Assembly (NCBI RefSeq): GCF_024362385.1
Contig: NZ_CP101466.1
Coordinates: forward strand, 4,340,001-4,404,000
DNA: 64,000 nt
DNA from: Arthrobacter sp. DNA4
GTDB taxonomy: Bacteria; Actinomycetota; Actinomycetes; Actinomycetales; Micrococcaceae
Reading direction: 5' to 3'
The notes under the pieces were generated by a model, which made no database searches, was not told where the DNA came from, and saw nothing but the letters and a program-made list of their open reading frames with translations. Positions 32,503 to 43,818 of the stretch are shown in pieces. A program made the position numbers and the translations under genes. Each line of letters opens with the position of its first letter. Positions within the stretch are counted from its first letter, which is position 1.

Positions 32503-34218
32503 TTACTTCTTAACCCAGCCGATGGTGGTCCAGTCCGGGACCTGCGAGGTGCTCTGGAAGAGCGACGGGCCGTAGTTGGCCAGGCCGGTGCGGACGAAGG
32601 AGATCTGCGGGCCGTTGAAGACCACTCCCATGGAGTAGTACTTGGCCATGTGCTCCTTCTCCACGTCCATCGCTGCCTTGTTGCGGGCTGCGTTGTCCTC
32701 GATGGAGGCGAGGTCGGCGATCTTCTTGTCCAGCTCGGCGTCGCCCAGCTTGTTTTCGTTGACCTTGGAGTCGTAGTACTGCTTGACGGCGTCGGTGGCA
32801 TCCGGGCCCACGGTGTAGCCGGAGATGCTCAGGTCGAACTCGCGGCTGCCCAGCACCTTGCCGAAGTCGGCGGAGGCGCGCTGGTCAATGCCCACATCCA
32901 TGCCGCCGGCCTGGAGCTGCTTCTGCAGGGTCTGTGCCACGGCCAGGGTGGTGGGGTCGTCGCCGAAGTTGCTGATCTTGAAGGCGGCGGGCTTGCCGTC
33001 CTTCTCCATGATGCCGTTGGCGTTGGCCGTGTAGCCGGCGTCGGTGAGGACCTTCTTGGCCGCATCGGCTCCGGTTTCCTTGACCGGGTAGTTGTCCTGG
33101 TAGTACTCGGAGAACGGCAGCAGCATCATGGAACCGCTGCTGGGCTCTTCCCAGTTCAGGCCGTTGAAGCGGACCTTGCGGAGGGCTTCGCGGTCCACGG
33201 CGGCGAAGATGGCCTTGCGGACGTTGACGTCGGTGATGCGCTGGGCGTTCAGGTTCAGGCCACCGGCGAAGAGGCGCTGGCCGCGGCGGATGTCCGAATC
33301 CTTCGTGCCGTCCAGCTGCTTGTACAGCGAGATGGTGTTGGCGGACATGGCGTCGATTTCACCGTTCTTGAAGGCGGCAATCTGTGCGCTGGTTTCCAGC
33401 TGGCGGAACGTTACGTTGGCCAGGACCGGCTTCTGGCCCCACCACTTGTCGTTCGGAACCATGGTTACCGTCTTGGCTGCGGTGTCGTACTGGTCCAGCT
33501 TGAAGGGGCCTGCCATCCACTCCGGGTGCATGTTGCCGTTGAAGCCCTCGTTGAAGATCTCGGGGGTGTTGACGGCGGGGTGGATGAGTCCGAAGAAGAG
33601 CGAATCCACGGGGAAGACCGGGCGGCTGGTCTTGACGATGACTTCCTTGTCGCTGCTGCCGGCCTCGACGGAGTCAACGAACTCATAGGCGCCCGAGCTG
33701 ACGATGTCGTAGCCGGCGTCGGGGCTCTTGAGGATGTTCCAGGTGTTCTTGAAGGCCTTGACGTCGATGGGAGTGCCGTCGTTGTACGTGGCCTTGGGGT
33801 TCACCTTGATGGTAATGGTCTGCTTGCCGTCCTTGACCTCGCTGTCCACTGACTCGCAGAAGTCGGGGTTGGGCGTGACCTTGCCCTTGAAGTCCACCTT
33901 CCAGCAGCCGCCGATGCCGCCGCTGTTCATGGCGACCGGGTTCATGGGGATCTGCAGGGCGGAGTTGTCCGCGCTGTTGCCGTTGTTGGAGAACCCGTTG
34001 AAGTCCGGGCCGATGTTGCCCAGCGGAAGGGTGACCTTGCCGCCCTGCTGGAGGTCGGCTGCCGGCTTCTCGTTGATGCTGATCAGCTTGGACAGGTCGC
34101 TTCCGGATTCCTGTCCTTTGGCTGTTTCGGGGCCGCTGGCACCGCCACCGCCGCAGGCCGTCAGCGCCAGGGCCGCAGCAACGGCTGCAGCTCCGCCGAT
34201 CCTGTTCAGTTTCCTCAT
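32503..34218 (-). CDS. peptide ABC transporter substrate-binding lipoprotein (family 5)
   Basis: The 571-residue protein begins MRKLNRIGGAAAVAAALALT with lipobox LTAC, so it is anchored to the outer face of the membrane. The body follows family 5 binding proteins (DppA/OppA): ATYNDGTPIDVKAFKNTWNI, SSGAYEFVDSVEAG, IFNEGFNGNMHPEWMAGPFK and VRKAIFAAVDREALRKVRFN. It captures peptides for the permease encoded upstream. The start 34218 has GAAGGG upstream; the frame to 34278 overlaps the ATPase gene. It is the last gene of the operon. Confidence 0.92.
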   Translation of the reverse strand: MRKLNRIGGAAAVAAALALTACGGGGASGPETAKGQESGSDLSKLISINEKPAADLQQGGKVTLPLGNIGPDFNGFSNNGNSADNSALQIPMNPVAMNSGGIGGCWKVDFKGKVTPNPDFCESVDSEVKDGKQTITIKVNPKATYNDGTPIDVKAFKNTWNILKSPDAGYDIVSSGAYEFVDSVEAGSSDKEVIVKTSRPVFPVDSLFFGLIHPAVNTPEIFNEGFNGNMHPEWMAGPFKLDQYDTAAKTVTMVPNDKWWGQKPVLANVTFRQLETSAQIAAFKNGEIDAMSANTISLYKQLDGTKDSDIRRGQRLFAGGLNLNAQRITDVNVRKAIFAAVDREALRKVRFNGLNWEEPSSGSMMLLPFSEYYQDNYPVKETGADAAKKVLTDAGYTANANGIMEKDGKPAAFKISNFGDDPTTLAVAQTLQKQLQAGGMDVGIDQRASADFGKVLGSREFDLSISGYTVGPDATDAVKQYYDSKVNENKLGDAELDKKIADLASIEDNAARNKAAMDVEKEHMAKYYSMGVVFNGPQISFVRTGLANYGPSLFQSTSQVPDWTTIGWVKK

Positions 34219-34267
34219 GGTTTTCCCTTCATTGGTGCGAGTGGTGGTGCTTTGGGGTCGAAAAATC

Positions 34268-36462
<2,195 letters not shown>

Positions 36463-36466
<4 letters not shown>

Positions 36467-37452
36467 GCCGCCTTCTTTTCCGCGGTGATCTTCCGGGTTT
36501 TGGCTTTCTTTGCTTTGCCGCTGGATGTGGAGCTGGGGTCAAAAGCGTCGCGCAGGCCATCGTTCATCATGGCCAGGGAGCCGGTCAGCAGGAACATCAC
36601 GGTGAGCGGCACCCAGAACATCCAGGGGAAAGTCTGCACCTGGGAGGTGGCCTGGCCGATCAGCACGCCCAGGCTCACGTCCGGGACCTTGATGCCGATG
36701 CCGATGAAGGAGAAGGCGACCTCGGCCAGGATGGCTGCGGTGACGCCGCGGGTGATGTCCAGGATCAGCAGCGAGCCGATGTTCGGCACCAGGTGCCGCC
36801 AGACGATCCGGCGCGGCGGGACACCCATGTATTGGGCCGCCTTGACGAAGTCACGCTGCATCAGCGACATGGACATGGAGCGGATCAGGCGGGCGGTGCC
36901 CATCCAGCTGAACACCAGCAGGACGATGATGAGCAGAAGCCACGAGGGAAGGTCGCGTTTCAGGCCGGCACCGCCGCCGCTGGTTGCTACAGCAACCACC
37001 AGGAGCGCCGGCATCATGATCAGCGCTTCGAGGATGAACAGCATGACCTTGTCCACCTTGCCGCCGAAGTAGGCCATGGTGCAGCCGTAGACCGCGGCGA
37101 TCAGGACCGACACCAGGCCCACCACCAGGCCGATCAGGATGGAGATCCTGGTGCCCTCCACGGTCATGGCGTACAGGTCGATCCCTGCCTGCGACGTCCC
37201 GAGGTAGTGGTCGGCCGACGGGGGCATGCCGATGTTGAAGGGGTCGATGGTTTCCTTGTCCCATTGGGTGAAGAAACCGCCGATGAACGAGAAAACGGTC
37301 AGGGCCAGGAAGATGGCCAGGCTTACCACGGCGGTCTTGTTGCGCAGGAAGCGGCGGAAGATGATGGTGGTTTTGCCAATGACGACGTCGGCGCTTTCCA
37401 GGTGCGCGTCCTGCGCCACTGCTGCCGGGTCAACGGCGTTCAGGTTGGTCAT
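36463..37452 (-). CDS. peptide ABC transporter permease (DppC type)
   Basis: The 329-residue protein has an N-terminal cytoplasmic part (ADVVIGKTTIIFRRFLRNKT), six hydrophobic segments and the EAA-type coupling loop DFVKAAQYMGVPPRRIVWRH, followed by LVPNIGSLLILDI. This is the OppC/DppC pattern. The start ATG 37452 is two bases after the stop of the DppB-type gene. A Lys-rich C-terminal tail is present. The frame continues upstream to 37824 without coding support. Confidence 0.92.
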
Positions 37453-37454
37453 GG

Positions 37455-38438
37455 CTACTGCACCCGCACTCTCGGGTCGACAAGCGTGGTGGCGAAGTCC
37501 GCGAGGATGGCGCCCAGGGCGAAGATTACGGAGCCGTATGCCAGGGTGGCCGTGGCCGCGTTGACGTCCTGCAGCGAGATGGCGTCGATGCTCCAGGACC
37601 CCACGCCTGGCCAGGCGAAGATCTTTTCGGCGAAGAAGCCGCCGGCGAAGATGGCCGGGATGGTGAAGGCGATGCTCTGGGCCACCGGAATGAACGAAAC
37701 GCGCAGTGCGTGCCGGGCAATGGCCTGGTTGCGGGTCAGCCCCTTGGCGCGTGCAGTGCGGACAAAGTCGGCGTTCACGTTGTCCAGCAGGTATTGCCGC
37801 TGGGCAATCTGGTACGCGCCCCACCCCACAAGGGTGATGGCCACCGTGGGGACTGCATAGTGGGCCAGCATGTCCACGAACTGGGCCCAGCCCGGCGCGA
37901 TGCCGGGGGTGGAGATGCCGGTGACGAAGAAGATCCGGTCGCCCACGGATTCGTTGATGTTGATGGCGCCCAGCTGCACCAGGAAGTAGGCGATGGGTGC
38001 CGGCACGATGTAGGCGAGGTAGCTGTAGGACGTGATGACCCGGTCCTGGAACTTGTACTGGCGTGCCGCCGAATAGACGCCGAGCGCGACGCCGATGACC
38101 AGGGTCAGGATGATGGACGCCAGGAAGAGCCGGGTGGAAATCCAGACCCGGTCCCCGAACTCGGCGTTGATGTAGGCGCCGTTGGGGCTGCGGCCCCAGT
38201 CCCAGCGGGTGACGATTCCGGTGAGCCAGTCAACGTAGCGCTCCCACGGGCTGAGATCCGGGTCCAGGCCCTTCAGCCGCATGGAATTGGCCACCTGCTC
38301 CGGGGTGGGCCGGGGGATCCGTTCCTGCTCGAGCAGCGCCGGCTTGAGCGAGCTGACGGCCAGGAAGTAGCCGGCGGACGTGGTGAGGAAGATCATCACC
38401 ACATAGGTGATGGCGCGCTTGGCGAGGTACTTGAGCAT
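37455..38438 (-). CDS. peptide ABC transporter permease (DppB type)
   Basis: The 327-residue protein begins MLKYLAKRAITYVVMIFLTT, the usual first helix of DppB/OppB, and has the coupling loop ADFVRTARAKGLTRNQAIAR before HALRVSFIPVAQSIAF. It forms the channel together with the DppC-type protein. It is the first gene of the operon DppB-DppC-ATPase fusion-binding protein, all on the minus strand with overlaps or tiny gaps. An AGGA site lies 10-14 bases upstream. Start 38438 is chosen over 38477 by family length. Confidence 0.92.
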   Translation of the reverse strand: MLKYLAKRAITYVVMIFLTTSAGYFLAVSSLKPALLEQERIPRPTPEQVANSMRLKGLDPDLSPWERYVDWLTGIVTRWDWGRSPNGAYINAEFGDRVWISTRLFLASIILTLVIGVALGVYSAARQYKFQDRVITSYSYLAYIVPAPIAYFLVQLGAININESVGDRIFFVTGISTPGIAPGWAQFVDMLAHYAVPTVAITLVGWGAYQIAQRQYLLDNVNADFVRTARAKGLTRNQAIARHALRVSFIPVAQSIAFTIPAIFAGGFFAEKIFAWPGVGSWSIDAISLQDVNAATATLAYGSVIFALGAILADFATTLVDPRVRVQ

Positions 38439-38705
38439 GGGCGCTGCTGGATCCTTCCGTCTTCCCCGGACAAGCACGGGTTGTGCCGCCTCACCGGGTC
38501 CTGCACCAGCGGGTAGCTGGCCTCCCGCAGCCCTTAGGGCGGGTCCTGGTGGACTATGTCGCGGGTCACATTCCAGAGGAAACTATCACAAGCCCCAAGC
38601 CGAAAAGTGCCGGAATCCCCGGAAATTGGACGCGCCGTATCAGATCGTTATGAATAGTTCTGTGAAGCCCGCGTGACTGGACGCGGGAGCATTCCATCAC
38701 GTAAC
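38439..38705. promoter_or_regulatory. upstream region of peptide ABC operon
   Basis: This 267-bp gap holds no supported gene. A CCCGCG-N8-CGCGGG hairpin (38668-38687) could terminate the TetR gene that ends at 38706. A possible minus-strand promoter is TTCACA, 18 bp, TGATAC between about 38670 and 38638. Neither is strong. Confidence 0.35.
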
Positions 38706-39317
38706 CTACGCGCCCGTGACAACCCGTGTCACAAGGTCACGCCATGATGTTGCCAGCCGTTCGCGTGTCACGCCATGTTCACGGATAAGGTGCAGGAGCC
38801 GCTTGGGGTCGAGGGTGGCGTTGAGGGATCCGGCCATCAGCCAGGGTTCCGGGGAGTCGATTCCACCTTCGCGCAGCAGCATCTCCACATGCCGGTCCCA
38901 GAGGGCGGCGGCGGGTACTTCGAACTTTCCCCTGGAAGCATTTCCGGCAGCAAGCACCAGGTCCCCATATTCCACCACGTAGGCGATCCGCTCGGTTCCG
39001 AAGGCGATCAGCCGGTCGAGCGGCGGAGCACCGGGCCCCAGTGGCGGCGGTCCGAACAGGAACCGGGCTTGAAACGCGGCCTCGGAGTCGTTCAGTAAGG
39101 AGAGCATCACCCCGGCCCGGCTGCCAAAGCGGCGGAAGACAGTGCCCTTGCCCACGCCGGCCTGCCCGGCCAGGCGGTCCATGGTGAGCGCAGCGGCTCC
39201 GCCCTGCTCGATCAGTTCCCGGGCAGCCAGCAGGAGGCGCTCCCGGTTCCGGGCAGCATCGCTGCGTTCCGCGGCCGTTGCCGGGGCCATACCCGGCCGC
39301 ACTGGGATGGAACTCAC
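38706..39317 (-). CDS. TetR family regulator, divergent from FMN reductase
   Basis: The 203-residue protein has the TetR HTH (LIEQGGAAALTMDRLAGQAG then VGKGTVFRRFGSRAGVMLSL) and a helical C-terminal domain. The GTG start at 39317 is supported by TACACT (39329-39324), six bases upstream, giving a leaderless mRNA. A CGGAC-TACG-GTCCG repeat lies at 39347-39360 between this gene and the divergent FMN reductase gene. In other actinobacteria this pair of neighbours is common, so the reductase is the probable target. Confidence 0.88.
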   Translation of the reverse strand: MSSIPVRPGMAPATAAERSDAARNRERLLLAARELIEQGGAAALTMDRLAGQAGVGKGTVFRRFGSRAGVMLSLLNDSEAAFQARFLFGPPPLGPGAPPLDRLIAFGTERIAYVVEYGDLVLAAGNASRGKFEVPAAALWDRHVEMLLREGGIDSPEPWLMAGSLNATLDPKRLLHLIREHGVTRERLATSWRDLVTRVVTGA

Positions 39318-39346
39318 ACAGACAGTGTAAGCATGGGGAATACAAC

Positions 39347-39360
39347 CGGACTACGGTCCG
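39347..39360. promoter_or_regulatory. probable TetR operator
   Basis: CGGAC-TACG-GTCCG is a 5+4+5 inverted repeat in the 120-bp spacer between the divergent TetR and FMN reductase genes. TAGTCT at 39363-39368 directly beside it is a possible -10 box for the reductase gene. Confidence 0.5.
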
Positions 39361-39437
39361 TTTAGTCTGGTGAAGGCTCCGCGAGCCTGAAGTTTGACCG
39401 ATAGCGGCCCCCGCCGCTCCCCTAGCCAGGAGTTCCC

Positions 39438-39995
39438 ATGACCAAGAGCACCGTACTTACCCTTGTCGGCAGCCTCCGCGCCGAGTCCACCAACCAGAAG
39501 CTGGCCGAAGCCATCCAGCTCAACGCCCCGGAGCAGGTGGACGTGGTGATCCACGAGAGCCTCGGCAACATCCCGTTCTACAACGAGGACATCGACGTCG
39601 AGGGCCAGGTCCCTGCCGCCGCCGCAGCCCTGCGCGCCGCAGCCGAAGAAGCCGACACCGTCCTGCTGGTCACCCCCGAGCACAACGGCACGGTTCCTGC
39701 CGCCCTGAAGAACGCCATTGACTGGCTGTCCCGCCCCTTCGGCGCCGGCGCCCTGGCAGGCAAGCCCACCGCCGTCGTGGGCACCGCGTTTGGCCAGTAC
39801 GGCGGCGTCTGGGCCCAGGATGAGGCCCGCAAGGCCGCCGGCATTGCAGGGGCCCGGATCCTGGAGGACGTCAAGCTCGCCGTCCCGGGTTCCATGGTGC
39901 GCTTCGCCGAAGTCCACCCCAAGGACGACGCCGAGGTTGTAGAGCAGATCAAGGGCATCTTCGACACCCTTGCCGCAGCAGCTCCCGCCGCCTAG
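39438..39995 (+). CDS. NADPH-dependent FMN reductase family protein
   Basis: The 185-residue protein has the flavodoxin-like reductase pattern: VLTLVGSLRAESTNQKLAEA at the start (phosphate-binding loop), TPEHNGTVPAALKNAIDWLS in the middle (the PEYN-type FMN motif) and GTAFGQYGGVWAQDEAR. It reduces FMN, quinones or azo compounds with NADPH. It faces a TetR regulator, so induction by a toxic quinone-like compound is plausible. A strong hairpin follows. Confidence 0.92.
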   Translation: MTKSTVLTLVGSLRAESTNQKLAEAIQLNAPEQVDVVIHESLGNIPFYNEDIDVEGQVPAAAAALRAAAEEADTVLLVTPEHNGTVPAALKNAIDWLSRPFGAGALAGKPTAVVGTAFGQYGGVWAQDEARKAAGIAGARILEDVKLAVPGSMVRFAEVHPKDDAEVVEQIKGIFDTLAAAAPAA

Positions 39996-40006
39996 TCCCC
40001 CGCGGC

Positions 40007-40043
40007 GCAGCGCCCGGCACGCCTCCCGCGTGCCGGGCGCTGC
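40007..40043. terminator. hairpin terminator after FMN reductase
   Basis: GCAGCGCCCGGCACGC (40007-40022) pairs perfectly over 16 bp with 40028-40043 around CTCCC. Confidence 0.85.
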
Positions 40044-40170
40044 TGCATCCGGCGTTGCGGGGTTGCCGTGACCAACTCTTGTCCCAACCGGTACCGTGCG
40101 GACATCTCCGCCGGCAGGCGCCGCCGTAGCGTTAATCCCCTGGACCTACCGGATCGGATTGCGGTGCCGC

Positions 40171-40812
40171 ATGGCAAAAAGATGGAGCGGGGACGGGCGT
40201 GGGCGCGGTGCCCTGGCTGCGGTGGCCGGCTGCCTGGCGCTTCTGCTCTCCGGCTGCACGGCCATCGGGGGCAGCGCCGGATCCAGCGAGGCCCCGCTGG
40301 CCCTCCTTCCCGCCACGGTGCCGGCTACCCCTTCCACCGGTACGGCCGGAGCAACAGGGGAAAGACCGGACAGTCCGCCCGCCCCTCCGGACCCCGGTGC
40401 CAATGCCGGGCCAACGGCTCCCCCGGTGACGGCATATTTCGTGATGGTGGACGACGGCGGCAGGCACGGCGTCCGCTTCGGCTGCAATGACAGCCTGGTT
40501 GGCTCCGGCCAGCCGGGAGGCACCGGGGACGCCCGGCTCAAGGCGGCAATCGGCGCCCTGCTGGGTGGCGGCCGCCCGCCCGTGAACGCCTACAACGCGC
40601 TGGGCTCTTCCCGGCTGACGTTCCTCTCCGGGAGCTTCGACGGAACCACTGTCAGGGTCTACCTTTCGGGAACGCTGAACCAGGGCGGAACATGCGACCT
40701 TCCCAGGATCGAGGCCCAGCTCACCCAGACCGCCCTCGAAGCCGTGGGTGCCGTCAGGGCCGACATCTACATCAATGGGGAAACGCTGGCGGACTATCTG
40801 AGCCTGGATTAG
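40171..40812 (+). CDS. lipoprotein with GerMN-like domain
   Basis: The 213-residue protein starts MAKRWSGDGRGRGALAAVAG and has a lipobox LLSGC near residue 28, then a Pro/Ala/Thr-rich linker (about 45-90). The C-terminal ~120 residues (VTAYFVMVDDGGRHGVRFGC, RLTFLSGSFDGTTVRVYLSG, ALEAVGAVRADIYINGETLA) resemble GerMN domains found in cell-envelope lipoproteins. It probably works at the outer face of the membrane; the precise role is unknown. The start could also be further upstream (40096), but that would place the signal peptide too far inside. Confidence 0.75.
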   Translation: MAKRWSGDGRGRGALAAVAGCLALLLSGCTAIGGSAGSSEAPLALLPATVPATPSTGTAGATGERPDSPPAPPDPGANAGPTAPPVTAYFVMVDDGGRHGVRFGCNDSLVGSGQPGGTGDARLKAAIGALLGGGRPPVNAYNALGSSRLTFLSGSFDGTTVRVYLSGTLNQGGTCDLPRIEAQLTQTALEAVGAVRADIYINGETLADYLSLD

Positions 40813-40845
40813 CGCTTCGCAAGCCGCGCATCCCCTTGAAACATA

Positions 40846-40884
40846 TGTTGCCTTGGAAGCAACAACGGGCTGTATCCTGACTTT
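40846..40884 (+). promoter_or_regulatory. leaderless promoter with inverted repeat
   Basis: TGTTGC-N7-GCAACA (40846-40864) is a perfect repeat placed where the -35 region should be. TATCCT (40873-40878) is six bases before the GTG start at 40885. The repeat is a candidate operator for the aminotransferase gene. Confidence 0.6.
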
Positions 40885-42177
40885 GTGACCCACGAAACAC
40901 TTGACGCCTCCGCCGGAACGCTGCCCGCCGAAGCCATCGATGCGATCGAGCGCGCGGCCACGTCCGCCCACCGCCACGAGGGACTGTTTTCCGAGCGGGC
41001 GGCCAACATCCGCCAGTCGGCCGTCCGGGATGTTTTCGACATCTCGATGCGCCCCGGACTGGTTTCCCTGGCGGGGGGAAGCCCGTACCTGCAGTCACTT
41101 CCCCTGGACCGCCTCGCAGCGACGGCGGCGAAAATCATTGCCGACGACGGACTCACGGCCCTTCAATATGGCGCCGGGCAGGGAACCGCGGAGCTCCGGG
41201 CGCAGATCTGCGAGGTCATGGCCGCCGAGGGAATCCTGGATGCCCTGCCGCAGAACGTGGTGATCACCGCCGGCTCACAGTCGGCCCAGGACGTGGCCAC
41301 CAAGCTCTTCTGCAATCCGGGAGACGTGGTCCTGGTGGAGGATCCCACCTACGTCGGCGCACTGAACACCTTTGAGGCCTACCAGGTGCGGGTGGAGACC
41401 GTGGAGATGGACCAGTACGGCCTGGTCCCGGAGCTTCTGGAGGCGCGGATCGCGGCGCTGCAGCTCGCGGGCAAGAGCATCAAGTTCCTCTACACCATCC
41501 CCAACTTCAACAATCCCTCAGGGATCACGCTGGCCCGGGAACGGCGCCAGCAGGTGGTCGATATATGCCGCAGGGCGAATATTCTGGTTCTTGAGGACAA
41601 CCCCTACGGACTGCTGCGCTTTGAAGGTGAACCCTTGCCTCCCCTGCGCGCAGCCAACCCGGACGACGTCATCTACCTCGGTTCCTTTTCCAAGATCTTC
41701 GCCCCCGGCCTCCGCATCGGCTGGGCCCTGGTGCCTGAGCACCTGCAGCGCCGGTACTACCTCGCCGCGGAATCGGTGACGCTCTGCCCGCCGGCCCTGA
41801 ACCAGATGCTGGTGTCCGCCTACCTGCGCGACTACGACTGGAAAGGCCAGATCGAAACCTACCGCGGGCTGTATGCCGAACGCTGCCGCGCCATGCTGGC
41901 AGCGCTCAAGGAGTACATGCCGGCGGGGACCACCTGGACCAGCCCGCAGGGGGGCTTCTTCGTCTGGGTGACCCTGCCCGAAGGTGTTGACACCTACCCG
42001 CTGCTGCACAAGGCGATCGATGCCGGCGTCGTGTTTATCCCCGGCGCCGCCTTCACGCCGTCGGACGAGCCGTCCAACAAGCTGCGGCTCGCGTTCAGCG
42101 CCGTTCCCTCCGACGCTATCGCCGAGGGGGTGCGCCGATTGGCGCCGGTGCTGCAGGAAGCCATGGCGGCGCTGTAG
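40885..42177 (+). CDS. PLP-dependent aminotransferase, class I/II
   Basis: The 430-residue protein has fold-type I features: LQYGAGQGTAELRAQICEVM, VVITAGSQSAQDVATKLFCN, the YTIPNFNNPSGITL block, EDNPYGLLRF and the PLP lysine in YLGSFSKIFAPGLRIGWALV. It resembles the 2-aminoadipate/valine-pyruvate-type aminotransferases related to MocR proteins but without an HTH domain. The acceptor and donor are unknown. The mRNA is probably leaderless (TATCCT six bases before the GTG). Confidence 0.9.
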   Translation: MTHETLDASAGTLPAEAIDAIERAATSAHRHEGLFSERAANIRQSAVRDVFDISMRPGLVSLAGGSPYLQSLPLDRLAATAAKIIADDGLTALQYGAGQGTAELRAQICEVMAAEGILDALPQNVVITAGSQSAQDVATKLFCNPGDVVLVEDPTYVGALNTFEAYQVRVETVEMDQYGLVPELLEARIAALQLAGKSIKFLYTIPNFNNPSGITLARERRQQVVDICRRANILVLEDNPYGLLRFEGEPLPPLRAANPDDVIYLGSFSKIFAPGLRIGWALVPEHLQRRYYLAAESVTLCPPALNQMLVSAYLRDYDWKGQIETYRGLYAERCRAMLAALKEYMPAGTTWTSPQGGFFVWVTLPEGVDTYPLLHKAIDAGVVFIPGAAFTPSDEPSNKLRLAFSAVPSDAIAEGVRRLAPVLQEAMAAL

Positions 42178-42215
42178 CGTAAGCCACACGAACGCCGAAA
42201 ACCGAGCAAAGGAGC

Positions 42216-42650
42216 ATGCATATGGGTGGAATCATCGTTGTAGGGGTTGACGGCAGCGAGACCGCGAAGAGGGCGGCGGAGTCGGCCCGGAACCTGGCTG
42301 CAGGACTGGGCGCTTCACTGCACGTCGTGTCAGCCTTCGACAGCGACCGGACCGAGGTCTTCGGCAGCGGCAGCGACCGGTGGATCGTGTCCGACGCCGA
42401 CGCCGCAGAGCAGGTGGCACGGACCGTGGCTGAGTCGCTGGGCCGCGACGTCCCGGTTACGTATTCGGCAGCCCGCGGACGGCCCGCAGACGCCCTCATC
42501 AAGGAAGCCGTCCGCATGGATGCCCGCGTGATCGTCGTGGGAAACCGGCGCATGCACGGCATCGGCCGGGTCCTTGGCAGCGTGGCCAACAGCGTGGCCC
42601 ACAACGCCCCGTGCGACGTGTACATCGCCAACACCTACGACGCCGACTAA
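42216..42650 (+). CDS. universal stress protein (UspA family)
   Basis: The 144-residue protein is a single Usp domain: IIVVGVDGSETAKRAAESAR at the start and the ATP-binding motif VGNRRMHGIGRVLGSVANSV (pattern G-x2-G-x9-G-S) near the end. It is likely an ATP-binding dimer induced by stress. The ATG follows AAAGGAG. A hairpin terminator follows at 42679. Confidence 0.92.
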   Translation: MHMGGIIVVGVDGSETAKRAAESARNLAAGLGASLHVVSAFDSDRTEVFGSGSDRWIVSDADAAEQVARTVAESLGRDVPVTYSAARGRPADALIKEAVRMDARVIVVGNRRMHGIGRVLGSVANSVAHNAPCDVYIANTYDAD

Positions 42651-42678
42651 CGCGCGGAAGCCCTCCTGGGGTAACGCA

Positions 42679-42720
42679 GGACACCCCCCGTGGTGGCGGA
42701 TATCGCTGCGGGGGGTGTCC
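42679..42720. terminator. hairpin terminator after usp gene
   Basis: GGACACCCCCCG (42679-42690) pairs perfectly over 12 bp with 42709-42720, with an 18-nt loop, and GTTCTC follows. Confidence 0.75.
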
Positions 42721-42787
42721 GTTCTCACCGCCATATCACCGTTTCAGCTGCTGGCGCAACGATAAAATTGAATGGGCCCCCAAAGGC

Positions 42788-43162
42788 GTGGACACTGCCG
42801 AATCCACCTCCAGCGAAGGGCTCCCCTTGATCACCTTGCAGCGCCGCCAGCTTGTTGGCCACGACATCCTCCTGGCCCGCCACGGCAACCACATCAGCTC
42901 CATGCGGGTGGACCGCAGCAATGACCGGGTGGTTGCGCTCCTTGATGACGGCAGCCTGGACAGCGCACCGAACCTCATAACCCCCGGGCTCCAGCTTCCG
43001 CAGACCGTGCGCAGCGTCCTGCGCGAGGACTGGAAGCTCCTGAGCGCCTGGGCCGGCATGGCCGCGCTCATGGGCGGCCTGATGACCGCAGCCGCTGTTG
43101 TGCTGGGAACCACCGCGGATCCGGCCATGCTCGAGGCTTTCACGGCATACGCCGCCTACTAG
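42788..43162 (+). CDS. small membrane-anchored hypothetical protein
   Basis: The 124-residue protein starts at GTG 42788 (MDTAESTSSEGLPLITLQRR). A soluble N-terminal part of about 80 residues is followed by a single hydrophobic segment near the C-terminus (LSAWAGMAALMGGLMTAAAV). A TAAAAT -10 candidate lies at 42763-42768. I do not recognise a family. The end is 22 bp from the convergent PAP2-type gene. Confidence 0.6.
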   Translation: MDTAESTSSEGLPLITLQRRQLVGHDILLARHGNHISSMRVDRSNDRVVALLDDGSLDSAPNLITPGLQLPQTVRSVLREDWKLLSAWAGMAALMGGLMTAAAVVLGTTADPAMLEAFTAYAAY

Positions 43163-43184
43163 GCCCGTTTCGGCGCGTGGACGT

Positions 43185-43802
43185 TCAGGCCACCAGCCAG
43201 CCCTGCAGCAGCCACCAGATCCCGGCCATCACCAGGCCGCCGAAGAGCGATCCGGCCACCACCTGGGCCAGGGAGTGGGCCCGCAGCACCACCCGTGACC
43301 AGCTGACTGCCGGGATCAGGAGCAGCAGCGGTGCCCACGCGGCGCCGAGCATCAGCACGGATACGACGGCGGCGCAGGACACGGCAGCGGCGTGGCCGCT
43401 CATCTTCCAGAACGGACTGACCACAGCCAGTACCGCCACGCCCCCCACCACCGCCAGGACCATCGCAAAGACGCTCTCCGGCGCATCCACGGCGCCCAGT
43501 ACAAGCAGCCCCACAGCGATGCAGCCCAGCGCCATCAGCAGCACGGGTGCACGCTGCTTCCGGTCGCTTACATGGTGGTCCGTGACCTTGCCCAGCCTGA
43601 CCAGGACCAGCAGCACCATCAGCGGAAGCACGCACACGAAGAGGGCCGCCAGCGCGCCGTAGCCGATGGTTTCCGGGAAACCCGGCTGGGCCAGCGGGCT
43701 GATCAGCAGCTGCAGGGAAACCACCACGGGAGGCTGGAAGACCTCCGTCAGCCACCTGGCTGTGCGGTTCCTGGCCCGGATTACGTCGTTGTTTACTGCC
43801 AC
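43185..43802 (-). CDS. PAP2 superfamily membrane phosphatase, degenerate motif
   Basis: The 205-residue protein has five to six hydrophobic segments. Motifs of the type 2 phosphatidic acid phosphatase family are visible: HHVSDRKQRAP for motif 1, KMSGHAAAV for motif 2 (usual PSGH) and SRVVLRAHSLAQVVAG for motif 3 (usual SR-x5-H-x3-D), where the final Asp is Gln. The catalytic histidines are kept but the motif changes leave activity uncertain. The start GTG 43802 is by fit with the first residues (MAVNNDVIRARN). It may be the last gene of the bkd operon (gap 17 bp). Confidence 0.72.
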   Translation of the reverse strand: MAVNNDVIRARNRTARWLTEVFQPPVVVSLQLLISPLAQPGFPETIGYGALAALFVCVLPLMVLLVLVRLGKVTDHHVSDRKQRAPVLLMALGCIAVGLLVLGAVDAPESVFAMVLAVVGGVAVLAVVSPFWKMSGHAAAVSCAAVVSVLMLGAAWAPLLLLIPAVSWSRVVLRAHSLAQVVAGSLFGGLVMAGIWWLLQGWLVA

Positions 43803-43818
43803 GTCCTGACCCGGCGCC

